Source: Mesorhizobium sp. J428
GTDB lineage: Bacteria; Pseudomonadota; Alphaproteobacteria; Rhizobiales; Rhizobiaceae
Reading direction: 5' to 3'
NCBI RefSeq assembly: GCF_024699925.1
Contig: NZ_JAJOMX010000001.1
Span: 496,001 to 560,000, forward strand
Length of the DNA: 64,000 nucleotides
Shown here: positions 36,618-45,201 of the stretch, one piece after another
Position numbering within the stretch: position 1 is the first letter of the stretch
Layout of the letters: each line of letters starts with the position of its first letter
Notes under the pieces: model-generated
What the model was told of the DNA's origin: nothing
Database searches by the model: none
The model's input: only the letters and a program-made list of their open reading frames with translations
Made by a program: the position numbers and the translations under genes

Positions 36618-37256
36618 TCAGCCCGCTTCGACCGCCACGCCCGTCACCGGATGACGGTAGTGGAAAGGCGGGACGAACTGGTCTGGGAACGTCTTGTAGT
36701 CATAGGTCGGCGGCGCGTCCGGTGGGAAGGATGGGTCGAGCGCGCTGCTGGGCAGCCCAGCCTTGGCCCATCCCTGATCGAACGGCGTGTAGTAGGTCGG
36801 AAACCAGATCAGCGAAGCGATCATCCAGACCCCATTCACCTTGCGGTAGACGCATTCGTAAGGTCCCTCGGCCCAGATCGCGCTCTTCCCGTGCTCTGCC
36901 ACCTGGATGAAGGCACGCCAGCGTCCCTGGGCGGTGGTGCCGTCCTGCGAGAGCGTGACGATGCCCTGCAACTGCATGTGGTTCATCAACTGTCCCGGCG
37001 CGAGGCCATCACGCTTGCGACCAATGAGGTCACGCAGGAAGGGATAGATCCGCTCGCGCCGATAGACGCCACGGGCCGCGATCTCGATAGTACCATCCGG
37101 CGCGAACAGGTCCGCGATGGCCTGCCAGAACCCCTTGTCGAGATAGTAGCCGTAGGCACGCTGCAGGCGTTTCACCGCCTCGATGTCCTCGCCCCGCTCT
37201 AGGCGGCGCTCGGCCTCGGCAAGACGAGCTTCCAATGCAGAGATACGATCGTCCAT
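36618..37256 (-). CDS. SnoaL-like / nuclear transport factor 2 family protein (long form)
   Basis: 212 residues. An N-terminal coiled segment (ISALEARLAEAERRLERGED) precedes the NTF2-like domain (VKRLQRAYGYYLDKGFWQAI, DLFAPDGTIEIAARG). The C-terminal tail is FHYRHPVTGVAVEAG. Related in fold to the shorter protein at 6582-7028; both accompany ALDH/GMC modules. May act as dehydratase, isomerase or lyase; no reaction can be assigned. Confidence 0.78.
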   Translation of the reverse strand: MDDRISALEARLAEAERRLERGEDIEAVKRLQRAYGYYLDKGFWQAIADLFAPDGTIEIAARGVYRRERIYPFLRDLIGRKRDGLAPGQLMNHMQLQGIVTLSQDGTTAQGRWRAFIQVAEHGKSAIWAEGPYECVYRKVNGVWMIASLIWFPTYYTPFDQGWAKAGLPSSALDPSFPPDAPPTYDYKTFPDQFVPPFHYRHPVTGVAVEAG

Positions 37257-37275
37257 GATCCCTTCCTGTGGCCAG

Positions 37276-37299
37276 GCGGGCCGGCGCAGGCCGGCCCGC
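37276..37299. terminator. Strong GC hairpin downstream of a TRAP binding-protein gene
   Basis: GCGGGCCGGC (37276-37285) and GCCGGCCCGC (37290-37299) form a perfect 10-bp stem with a 4-base loop, 8 bp after the stop of the leftward dctP-like gene and before the SnoaL-like start at 37256. Without a T tract it may protect the 3' end of the binding-protein mRNA or attenuate downstream genes rather than terminate fully. Confidence 0.5.
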
Positions 37300-37307
37300 T
37301 CGCGCCA

Positions 37308-38312
37308 TCACTTCGCCATTTCGGCCTTGAGTTCGTCGAGCAGCGTCTGCCCGTCGAGGCCAAGGCGCTTCATGCCCTCGAAAATACGGGCGGCCTGCGG
37401 CTCTGCGGCCTTCTTCCACAGCGCGAGTTCTTCGTCGGTCGGCCTGTAGAGCGTATGGCCTTCGAGATTGGCGAACTTCTCGCGCCCGGCGCGTTCGAAT
37501 TCCGCCCACGGCGTCGCCAGCTTCGCCGACCATTCCGGCGTGCAATGCCCGTCGACGGCCTTCTTCTGGTCGTCTGAGAGCCCGTCATAGAAGCTCTGGT
37601 TCATCACGAAGGCGTTCGGCGCGGTGTACATGCCGACATCGAGATGATAGGTCAGCTTCGATTCCGCCTTGGTGAGGAACACCGAGTTCCACGGGAAGGT
37701 GATGCCGTCCACCACGCCACGCTCGACCAGTTCTCGGATCTCGCCCATTGCCGCCTGGACGGTGCTGGCGCCCATGCCCGACAGATAGTTCGCCATCGTG
37801 CCGTTGGCCGGACGGATCTTGGTGCCAGCCATGTCGGCGGGAACCTTCGGCTGCTTGCCCGCCATGTGAAGGATGCCCGGGTCGTGCAGGATGACCATGC
37901 AGAGCTTGACGTCGCCCATCTCCTTGTCGGCATATTTCTGATACCAGCGGTGGAGACTTCCGCTGCCCTTGCCGACTTCCTCGAAGGTAAACGGAATCTC
38001 GGTCAGCGTGATGATCGGGAACCGGCCGGGCGTCAGGCCGGGAGGCGCCATCGACATGTCTGAAATGCCGTCGCGGGCCATGTCGTACTGGTCCACCGCC
38101 TTGCCGAGCTGTTCGGAGGTATAAATCTCGACCTTGACCGAGCCGCCGGTCGCCTCCGTCAGCGACTTGCCCCACGCCTCCAGGGCTCCCACCATCGGAT
38201 GGACTGCCGGCGGATAGAAAGACAGTTTCAACGTCTTGTCTTGCGCCAGGGCAGACCCGGTTACAAGGCTGGCCGTGGCGGCGAGCGCCAGGCTGAACAA
38301 TTTCAGTCTCAT
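37308..38312 (-). CDS. TRAP transporter solute-binding protein, DctP type (second copy in the operon)
   Basis: 334 residues. The signal peptide (MRLKLFSLALAATASLVTGS, cleavage after ALA near residue 23) is followed by a DctP domain: EAWGKSLTEATGGSVKV, EQLGKAVDQYDMARDGISDM and the substrate-arginine region EIRELVERGVVDGITFPW near residue 180. Strongly related to the DctP at 44194-45201 at the head of the same operon, yet no second DctQ/DctM pair is present, so the two binding proteins probably share one membrane unit. A perfect GC hairpin follows. Confidence 0.88.
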   Translation of the reverse strand: MRLKLFSLALAATASLVTGSALAQDKTLKLSFYPPAVHPMVGALEAWGKSLTEATGGSVKVEIYTSEQLGKAVDQYDMARDGISDMSMAPPGLTPGRFPIITLTEIPFTFEEVGKGSGSLHRWYQKYADKEMGDVKLCMVILHDPGILHMAGKQPKVPADMAGTKIRPANGTMANYLSGMGASTVQAAMGEIRELVERGVVDGITFPWNSVFLTKAESKLTYHLDVGMYTAPNAFVMNQSFYDGLSDDQKKAVDGHCTPEWSAKLATPWAEFERAGREKFANLEGHTLYRPTDEELALWKKAAEPQAARIFEGMKRLGLDGQTLLDELKAEMAK

Positions 38313-38340
38313 TTCAGTCTCCTCCTTCTTGTTTGGTTCG

Positions 38341-39945
38341 TCACATGCGGCCCGCGATCAGGTCGCTCGCCTTTTCGGCGATCATGATGACGGGGGCATT
38401 GGTGTTGCCGCCGACGATGGACGGCATGATCGAGGCGTCCGCGACGCACAGGCCGGACACGCCACGCACGCGAAGCTCGGGATCGACCACGGACGGCGGA
38501 TCAGCTCCCATCCGGCAGGTACCAACGGGATGGAACGCGGTCGCGGCGGTGCGGCGCACGAAGTCGCCAAGGTCGGCGTCGCGCCACTCGGGGCCAGGGA
38601 CAATCTCCACCCGTCCGTATCGTGCCAGCGCTCGGCTGGTCGCCAGGCGTTTCGCGATGCGCAGCCCTCGGACAATGGTCGCGACGTCCGCACTATCCGA
38701 GAAAAGACCGAAGTCGATCAGCGGCTTGTCGTCCACGCGCACTCCGGACAGCCGCACCGAACCGGTCGACGCCGGATGCAGCGCGACCACGCCGATCGAG
38801 AAGCCGTGGCCGACGCCGAGCGTGCCGCCCGGCTTGCGCAAGGCCGGGCAGAAGACGAGCTGCACGTCCGGCCGGTCGAGGTGCGGCAGGGTTCTCACAT
38901 AGCCGGCAGCCTCGAAGATATTGGACGCGAACATTCCCTCGCGGCGCAGGACGTAGCGCGCTGCCTCACCGGCGAGGTGCGGAAGCTTGGCCAGCGAGAT
39001 GCCGTAGGAATCTCGGGTCGATCCCTCCCACACGACCTGGGACGACGGATGATCCGCGAGATTCTGCCCGACCTGCGGCCGATGGCGCACCACCGGTATC
39101 CCCAGGCGAAGGAGATCTTCGCCGTGGCCGATGCCCGACCGCATCAGGATCGTCGGCGACCCGAAGGTTCCCGCCGCCAGCACGACCTCGCGACGCGCCC
39201 GCACCCTTCGCCGAACCCGGCCGCAGAGCTGAACGCCCGTCGCGCGCCCGTCCTCGATGGTGACGTGCGATACATCAGCGCCTGTCACGACCCGCAGATT
39301 GGACCTTCGCCGCGCCGGACGCAGAAAGGCTGTCGCCGTGGTGACCCTCGCACCGCGCAGGATGTTCACCTGGCGCAGGCCGAAACCGTCCTGTTCCGCT
39401 CCGTTGATGTCGTCGTTGCGGGCAAAGCCGAGTTCGGCCGCGGCCTCGAGAAAAGCGCCGGCGAGCGGATTGGGCTGCCTCGCCGTCGCGACCGTGAATG
39501 GCCCGCCCTTGGCGTGGAAGGGGCCGTCGAGATCGAGATTGTCCTCCGAACGGCGGAAATAGGGCAGCAGGTCTTCGTAGCCCCAGCCGACATTCCCCAT
39601 CGCGCGCCAGCCGTCGTAGTCACGCCGGTGACCGCGTGTGTAGACCATGCCGTTGAGGCCGCCGCTGCCGCCGAGCATACGCCCGCGCGGAACCGGGATC
39701 TCCCGGCCGCCGAGCCCGTGCTGCGGCGTCGACACGTAGCCCCAGCCGAGCTTCGGGTGATTGATCAGGCCGACCATGCCGACGGGAACATGAATATACG
39801 GGTGGCGGTCTTCGGGCCCCGCCTCCAGCAGGCAGACCGAGTTCCGCGGGTTCTCCGACAACCGGTTCGCGAGCACGCAGCCCGCGGTGCCGCCACCGAC
39901 GATGAGGAAATCGAATGTCTCGTCGGCAGCATCTCGCCCCATCAT
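38341..39945 (-). CDS. GMC family oxidoreductase (second copy)
   Basis: 534 residues. FAD motif VGGGTAGCVLANRLSENP near residue 16, GMC signature GGSGGLNGMVYTRGH near residue 95, active-site His in ATAFHPVGTCRMGADPP, and terminal DASIMPSIVGGNTNAPVIM. The start at 39945 overlaps the ALDH stop by one base; the longer frame is ALDH coding sequence. Oxidises an alcohol to an aldehyde for the adjacent aldehyde dehydrogenase. Paralogue of 9456-11084. Confidence 0.88.
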   Translation of the reverse strand: MMGRDAADETFDFLIVGGGTAGCVLANRLSENPRNSVCLLEAGPEDRHPYIHVPVGMVGLINHPKLGWGYVSTPQHGLGGREIPVPRGRMLGGSGGLNGMVYTRGHRRDYDGWRAMGNVGWGYEDLLPYFRRSEDNLDLDGPFHAKGGPFTVATARQPNPLAGAFLEAAAELGFARNDDINGAEQDGFGLRQVNILRGARVTTATAFLRPARRRSNLRVVTGADVSHVTIEDGRATGVQLCGRVRRRVRARREVVLAAGTFGSPTILMRSGIGHGEDLLRLGIPVVRHRPQVGQNLADHPSSQVVWEGSTRDSYGISLAKLPHLAGEAARYVLRREGMFASNIFEAAGYVRTLPHLDRPDVQLVFCPALRKPGGTLGVGHGFSIGVVALHPASTGSVRLSGVRVDDKPLIDFGLFSDSADVATIVRGLRIAKRLATSRALARYGRVEIVPGPEWRDADLGDFVRRTAATAFHPVGTCRMGADPPSVVDPELRVRGVSGLCVADASIMPSIVGGNTNAPVIMIAEKASDLIAGRM

Positions 39946-41435
39946 TAGAGCGACACCAGCACCGACTTGATCTCGGTGTAGATCTCGACGCCCTCGCGGC
40001 CGTATTCGCGGCCCCAGCCGGACTGCTTGAAACCGCCGGCCGGAAGACCCTGGTCGAGACCGCCCCCGTTGATCTTGATCGTCCCTGCGCGAATACGCGA
40101 AGCAAGCTTGTGCGCGGCACTGAGATTGCTGGTGAAGACGTTGGCGGCGAGCCCGTAGCTCGTGTCGTTTGCCTCTGCGGCGAGCGCGTCGAGGGTCGTG
40201 TCGTCGAACGAGACGGCGCACAGCACCGGCCCGAAGATTTCCTCGCGCCGCACCGCCATGTCACGGCGGGTGCGGCCCAGGATCGTCGGTTCGACGAAAT
40301 AGCCGGGACGGTCGACGGTGCGGCCGCCGACGATCGCCTCCGCGCCGTCCGATAGGCCGGAACGGATGTAGCCGGCGACGCGGTCCTGCTGCACATCCGA
40401 CACCAGCGGGCCGATCTCGGTTGCAGGGTCGAGGCCCGCCCCCACCTTGAGCGTCCTCGCCCGTTCCGCGACGCCCTTGACGAGGTCGTCGAAGACCGAT
40501 GCGTGTGCGAAGAGGCGCGAGCCGGCGGTGCAGACCTGGCCGGAATTGAAGAAGATGCCATTGGCGACGCCGGGAATAGCCTTGTCGAGATCGGCGTCAG
40601 GCATGACGATGACCGGCGACTTTCCGCCCAGCTCAAGCGTCAGCCGCTTCAGATTGTCGGCCGCGGCCCGCACGATGATCTTGCCCACCTCGGTCGAGCC
40701 GGTGAACGAGATCTTGTCGACATCCCGATGGGCTGCGATCGCCGCGCCCGCGTCTTCGCCGAAGCCGGTGACGATGTTGACGACACCGGCGGGAAAGCCC
40801 GCTTCCTCGATCAGTTCGCCAAGCCGCAGCGCCGTCAGCGGCGTCTGCTCCGCCGGCTTCAGGACCATGGTGCACCCTGCAGCCAAACTCGGCGCCAGTT
40901 TGCCGACGGCCGATGCGATCGGCGCGTTCCACGCCACGATATGGCCGACCACTCCGACCGGCTCGCGGACCGTGTAGCCGAGCCATTCGCCCGGCAACGA
41001 CATCGGCGGCGTCTCTCCGTTGATCTTGGTCGCCCAGCCGGCATTGTAGCGTAGACGCTCGGCAGCGAACGGCACGTCCATACCAAGCGAGACCCGCAAC
41101 GGCTTGCCGTTGTCGAGCGTCTCCAGGATCGCCAGTTCCTCCCGGTGGAGATCCATCAGTTCGGCCAGACGCCACATCATCGCCGCGCGCTGCGCCGGGG
41201 TGATCTTCCGCCATGGGCCTTCGAAGGCCTTGCGCGCGGCCGCAACGGCGCGATCGATGTCCGCTTCCGTGCCGCGCGGAACGGAGCACAGCACCGACCC
41301 GTCGGAAGGATCAAGCGTATCGAAGTTCCCGCCGTTTTCCGCTTCGACCCAGCGGCCGTCGATCATCATCCTCTTGGGCCGCGCGATCCACGCGCGGGCC
41401 TTGTCGATGGCGAGGGAGGTTACCTGCATGTTCAT
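39945..41435 (-). CDS. Aldehyde dehydrogenase
   Basis: 496 residues. NAD site HIVAWNAPIASAVGKLAPSL near residue 158, catalytic Glu in LELGGKSPVIVMPDAD near 258, nucleophilic Cys in NSGQVCTAGSRLFA near 295, and the C-terminal GGLDQGLPAGGFKQSGWGRE. The start at 41435 overlaps the upstream dehydrogenase stop by 4 bp. Intact counterpart of the frameshifted ALDH at 7118-8588. It probably oxidises the aldehyde made by the GMC enzyme encoded next in the operon. Confidence 0.92.
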   Translation of the reverse strand: MNMQVTSLAIDKARAWIARPKRMMIDGRWVEAENGGNFDTLDPSDGSVLCSVPRGTEADIDRAVAAARKAFEGPWRKITPAQRAAMMWRLAELMDLHREELAILETLDNGKPLRVSLGMDVPFAAERLRYNAGWATKINGETPPMSLPGEWLGYTVREPVGVVGHIVAWNAPIASAVGKLAPSLAAGCTMVLKPAEQTPLTALRLGELIEEAGFPAGVVNIVTGFGEDAGAAIAAHRDVDKISFTGSTEVGKIIVRAAADNLKRLTLELGGKSPVIVMPDADLDKAIPGVANGIFFNSGQVCTAGSRLFAHASVFDDLVKGVAERARTLKVGAGLDPATEIGPLVSDVQQDRVAGYIRSGLSDGAEAIVGGRTVDRPGYFVEPTILGRTRRDMAVRREEIFGPVLCAVSFDDTTLDALAAEANDTSYGLAANVFTSNLSAAHKLASRIRAGTIKINGGGLDQGLPAGGFKQSGWGREYGREGVEIYTEIKSVLVSL

Positions 41436-42373
41436 GGCTGCTCTTCCGGTCGGCTGTTTGCGGGCTGACGGCCCCAGAGGCTGTCGAGATATTGGTAGAC
41501 ACGCGTGAGATCGGTATCGCCGATCGTTGCCAGGGCATTCCCCAGCACGCGGGCGAAATGCCGCGGCGTGGTCTCTCCGAAGCCTACTGCCTCTGCGGTC
41601 TCGGCCGCGATCCGCGCATCCTTGGTCGCCAGCGCCAGGCTGAAATTGTGCGCAAACCGCTCGGACAGGATCTGCTGCGCCAGCACGATCTCGGTCGAGA
41701 GATTCTTCGCATAGGAGACGTTGAGGATCTCGACCATCGTCGCCGGCTTCAGCCCGAACCGTTGGCCGATCAGCAGCGCCTCGAAGTCGAGCAGCATCTG
41801 GCTGGTGCCGATATAGTTGACCAGCGTCTTCATTGCGTGGCCGGAGCCCGAAGGGCCGGTGTGGAAGACGGTGCGGCCCATGCCGCGAAGGATCGCATCT
41901 GCGCGGCGCACGGCATCCTCCGGGCCGCCGGCCATCATCGTCAGCGTTCCGGCGCGCGCACCGGGAACACCGCCTGAGACCGGCGAATCCACCATCGCGA
42001 AGCCGAGCTCCCGCAGATCCGCTGCCAGCGATTGGGTGTCGGACGGAGCGCAAGATGAGCAATCGATTATCAGCATGTCGGGCCGTGACACCGCGATCGG
42101 CCGCTCCCCATCGCCCTCGCCGAGCAGCGCTCGCCGCACAAAACTCCCATCGGGCAGCATCAGCACCACCGCCGCCACATCGCTCAGCGCATCCGTGGGC
42201 GATGTGGCTGCCGCCTGCCCGGTCGCCTGCTCGAACTCGCGCCTGCGCTCTTCGGATAGGTCATGCGCCTTTACTGTGAACCCGTTGCGGGCAAGCGTCG
42301 CAGCCATGCCGCTGCCCATGGCTCCGAGGCCGAGAAATCCCACCGGCCCCGGCGCCGCGATTATGTCGGTCAT
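41432..42373 (-). CDS. NAD(P)-dependent oxidoreductase, 3-hydroxyisobutyrate dehydrogenase family (second copy)
   Basis: 313 residues. Rossmann motif GLGAMGSGMAATLARNG near residue 15, substrate motif DSPVSGGVPGARAGTL near residue 138, catalytic Lys in GSGHAMKTLVNYIG near residue 188. Acts on a beta-hydroxy acid. The start at 42373 follows the DctM stop by 11 bp; longer frames overlap the permease. Paralogue of 2321-3214. Confidence 0.88.
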   Translation of the reverse strand: MTDIIAAPGPVGFLGLGAMGSGMAATLARNGFTVKAHDLSEERRREFEQATGQAAATSPTDALSDVAAVVLMLPDGSFVRRALLGEGDGERPIAVSRPDMLIIDCSSCAPSDTQSLAADLRELGFAMVDSPVSGGVPGARAGTLTMMAGGPEDAVRRADAILRGMGRTVFHTGPSGSGHAMKTLVNYIGTSQMLLDFEALLIGQRFGLKPATMVEILNVSYAKNLSTEIVLAQQILSERFAHNFSLALATKDARIAAETAEAVGFGETTPRHFARVLGNALATIGDTDLTRVYQYLDSLWGRQPANSRPEEQP

Positions 42374-42384
42374 TGATCCTTCTC

Positions 42385-43686
42385 TCAGTTCATCGAATTC
42401 GGAATCGCCAGCGAGATCCACGGGAACAGGACCAGGATGATGAGCCGTAGGATGTCCGACGCGATGAACGGCATCACGCCGCGATAGATCTGCCCTAACG
42501 AAACATCTCTCGAGATCGAATTGATGACGAACACGTTCATGCCGACCGGGGGCAGGATAAGTCCGAGCGTCACGACCATGACAATGATCACTCCGAACCA
42601 GATCGGGTCGAAACCGAGCGCCACGATCACCGGATAGATGATGGGTACCGTCAGCAGGATGATCGCCAGCTCGTCCATGAGCGCGCCCATGATGAGGTAG
42701 ACGACCAGGATCAGCGCGAGCACGCCATAGGGGCCGACCGGCAGGTGCACGAGAAGATCCGTCAGCTTCTGGGTCGTCTGCGTCACGGTGAGGAAATAGC
42801 CGAAGAGATAGGCGCCCACGGCGATCACGAAGATCGATGCGCTGGTCTGCAACGCCTCCACGAGACATCGCAGTATCCGCTTCGGCCCAAGCCGGCCGCG
42901 CAGTATGCCGATCACCATTGCGCCGACCGCACCGACGCTCGCCGCCTCCGTGACAGTAACGAAGCCGCCGTACATGGCTCCCACGACAACAGCGAAGAGA
43001 AGAAGCGTGGCCCAGATGTCCTTCAGCGAGTCGATGCGTTCGCTCCAGGGACTGCGCGCGCCCACGGGGCAAAGCTCTGGCCGGAAGTGGATCACGATCC
43101 GTGTGGTGGCGATATACATGACGATGGCGAGAAGGCCCGGCAGGATACCCGCCATGAACAGCTTCGACACGTTCTGGTCCGTCAGGATGCCGTAGAGCAG
43201 CATGACGACGGACGGCGGGATCATGATGCCCAGCGTTCCGCCTGCAGCGATCGCGCCGGCCGAGATCCCGGGATCATAGCCCTGTTCGCGCATCTCCGGC
43301 AGCGCAACGGTGGTCATCGTCGCGGCCGTAGCAACCGACGAGCCGTTGATGGCGGCAAAGCCGCCGCAAGCCAGAATGGTGGAGATGATGGACCCGCCCT
43401 TGAGATGCCCGAACCAGGCCTTGTTGGCGCGGAACAACTCGCGGCTCATCCCGCCGGCCGTGGCGAAGATGCCCATCAGCACGAACATCGGTATCACCGA
43501 GAGTGTGTAGTCGGTGACGGTCCGGAAAGGCGAGTTCATCAGGAGATTGAGGCCAGGCCAGAAGCCGTTGACCCCGGCGAAGCCGATCACGCCGGCGATA
43601 CCCATCGAGAAGCCGATAGGCACGCGCAGTGCCATCAGGGCGAACATGATGACGAAGCCGCCGATGGCGATGAACGTGTTGCTCAT
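42385..43686 (-). CDS. TRAP transporter large permease subunit, DctM
   Basis: 433 residues, twelve or so hydrophobic segments. Family landmarks: IPMFVLMGIFATAGGMSREL near residue 65, GCGGFAAINGSSVATAATM-like segment (CGGFAAINGSSVATAATMT) near 102, AGGTLGIMIPPSVVMLLYG near 145, and IILLTVPIIYPVIVALGFD near 360. Forms the ion-coupled channel with DctQ just upstream and accepts substrate from one or both DctP proteins of the operon. The start at 43686 is 12 bp after the DctQ stop. Confidence 0.92.
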   Translation of the reverse strand: MSNTFIAIGGFVIMFALMALRVPIGFSMGIAGVIGFAGVNGFWPGLNLLMNSPFRTVTDYTLSVIPMFVLMGIFATAGGMSRELFRANKAWFGHLKGGSIISTILACGGFAAINGSSVATAATMTTVALPEMREQGYDPGISAGAIAAGGTLGIMIPPSVVMLLYGILTDQNVSKLFMAGILPGLLAIVMYIATTRIVIHFRPELCPVGARSPWSERIDSLKDIWATLLLFAVVVGAMYGGFVTVTEAASVGAVGAMVIGILRGRLGPKRILRCLVEALQTSASIFVIAVGAYLFGYFLTVTQTTQKLTDLLVHLPVGPYGVLALILVVYLIMGALMDELAIILLTVPIIYPVIVALGFDPIWFGVIIVMVVTLGLILPPVGMNVFVINSISRDVSLGQIYRGVMPFIASDILRLIILVLFPWISLAIPNSMN

Positions 43687-43697
43687 GAAAACTCTCG

Positions 43698-44168
43698 TCA
43701 GGCTGTGAGTGTGCCGCGAACCAGGCGATAGGCGCGCACGAATGCGACGATCGACGCGAAGGCGGCGCCTGCGGCCGCTGCCGCGAGGAACAGCCACACC
43801 GAAAGTTGAAGCTCGTTTGTGACTTCGAAACTTGCCCTGCTGCGCAGGACCTTCAGAGTGAGCATGTAAGCCATCGTGCCCAGAAACAGGCCCGATACGA
43901 CTGCGGCGCACACATCGATGCGGAGCCGGTTCAACGCATTTGCCGCATCCCAGAGGATATCGACATTGATGTGCCTGCCCGCATAGGTCGCGCTGGCGAT
44001 GCCCCAGAAGATGGCTACGCCCTGCGCGTAGCCGGAGAGGGAGTAGGCATCCGGAACCTGCACTCCGAACAGGTAGCGCAGAGATGCCTCGATGAAGGTC
44101 AGCGCGACGACACACCCTAGCAGTAGACCGGACACGACGTCGATGGCGGAGAGAAAACGTGAAAGCAT
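43698..44168 (-). CDS. TRAP transporter small permease subunit, DctQ
   Basis: 156 residues with four hydrophobic helices (starting around residues 10, 48, 88 and 125), the DctQ topology; FWGIASATYAGRHINVDILW is the conserved central loop. Partner of DctM. Lies between the dctP and dctM genes, which are typical neighbours. Confidence 0.88.
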   Translation of the reverse strand: MLSRFLSAIDVVSGLLLGCVVALTFIEASLRYLFGVQVPDAYSLSGYAQGVAIFWGIASATYAGRHINVDILWDAANALNRLRIDVCAAVVSGLFLGTMAYMLTLKVLRSRASFEVTNELQLSVWLFLAAAAAGAAFASIVAFVRAYRLVRGTLTA

Positions 44169-44193
44169 GGCGTATGCCCGTCGCGCTGGAAGA

Positions 44194-45201
44194 TCAGAAG
44201 CCGGCGCCGTATTCGGCGAGCTTCTTCTTCAGTTCATCGAGCAGCTTGTTGCCGTCGAGCTTGTAGCGGGACACCGCCGCTACCGCCTTCTCGCGAATGC
44301 TGTCGCCGGCCGCGACCCACTGCTTGGTTTCTTCCTCGCTCGGCTTGTAGACGACATGACCGGGATCGGCGATCAGATCCGCCTTGGCCTTGAGCTCGCG
44401 CTCCGCCCACGGCGTCGACAACTTCTCGGACCATTCTGGCGTGCAGTGCGAGTCCACCGCCGCCTTCTGCGCATCCGTCAGCCCGTCATAGAACGGCTTG
44501 TTGAGAACGAAGCCCTGCGTGCCGATATAGATCGGCAGGTCGACGTGATATTTGAGGCTGTCCTTGGAGTTGATGACGGACAGGTCCCAGGGGAAGGTGA
44601 TGCCGTCGACCACGCCACGCTCGACGAGCTCGCGCACCTCCGGAAGGGCCGCCTGGACGGTCGTCGCCCCCTGCCCCGTGACATAGGCCACCGAGGTGGC
44701 GCCGGCCACGCGGAGCTTCTTTCCGTTCATGTCGGCAGGCGCCTTCACCTGCTCCGACTTCATGTGCAGCGTCGCCGGATGATGCATGGCCATGACACAG
44801 AGCTTGACCTCGGGCATCTCCAGATCGGCGTAGTTGAGATACCATTCGTGCAGCGCGCGAACGCCCTTCGTGCTGTTGCTGAAGAGGAACGGCACCTCGT
44901 CGAGCAGGAAGATGGGGAACTGGCCACTGTTGTAGGCCGGCGCGACCATCGTCATCTCGGCGATACCGTCGCGCGCCATGTCGTATTGATCGACAGCCTT
45001 GCCCAATTGCTCGGCCGGGAAGAGCGTGACCTTGATCGTGCCGCCAGACGCTTCCGTCAGCGACTTTCCCCATTCCTCGAAGGTCTTGACCAGAACATGG
45101 GTCGGCGGAATCCAGAATGAGACCCGGATCTCCTTCTCTTGCGCGTAAGCAGGCGTGATCATCGCGGCGGCAACTAGGCCGGCCACCAAAGCGCTTCTCA
45201 T
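44194..45201 (-). CDS. TRAP transporter solute-binding protein, DctP type
   Basis: 335 residues from ATG 45201 (GGGAGG 10 bp upstream). Signal peptide MRSALVAGLVAAAMITPAYA, then the DctP domain with EEWGKSLTEASGGTIKV, EQLGKAVDQYDMARDGIAEM and EVRELVERGVVDGITFPWDL. Periplasmic capture of an organic acid. First gene of the ten-gene leftward operon (dctP-dctQ-dctM-dehydrogenase-ALDH-GMC-dctP-SnoaL-SDR-CoA ligase). A near-perfect palindrome (TTAACATATTAA) lies about 45 bp upstream. Confidence 0.9.
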   Translation of the reverse strand: MRSALVAGLVAAAMITPAYAQEKEIRVSFWIPPTHVLVKTFEEWGKSLTEASGGTIKVTLFPAEQLGKAVDQYDMARDGIAEMTMVAPAYNSGQFPIFLLDEVPFLFSNSTKGVRALHEWYLNYADLEMPEVKLCVMAMHHPATLHMKSEQVKAPADMNGKKLRVAGATSVAYVTGQGATTVQAALPEVRELVERGVVDGITFPWDLSVINSKDSLKYHVDLPIYIGTQGFVLNKPFYDGLTDAQKAAVDSHCTPEWSEKLSTPWAERELKAKADLIADPGHVVYKPSEEETKQWVAAGDSIREKAVAAVSRYKLDGNKLLDELKKKLAEYGAGF

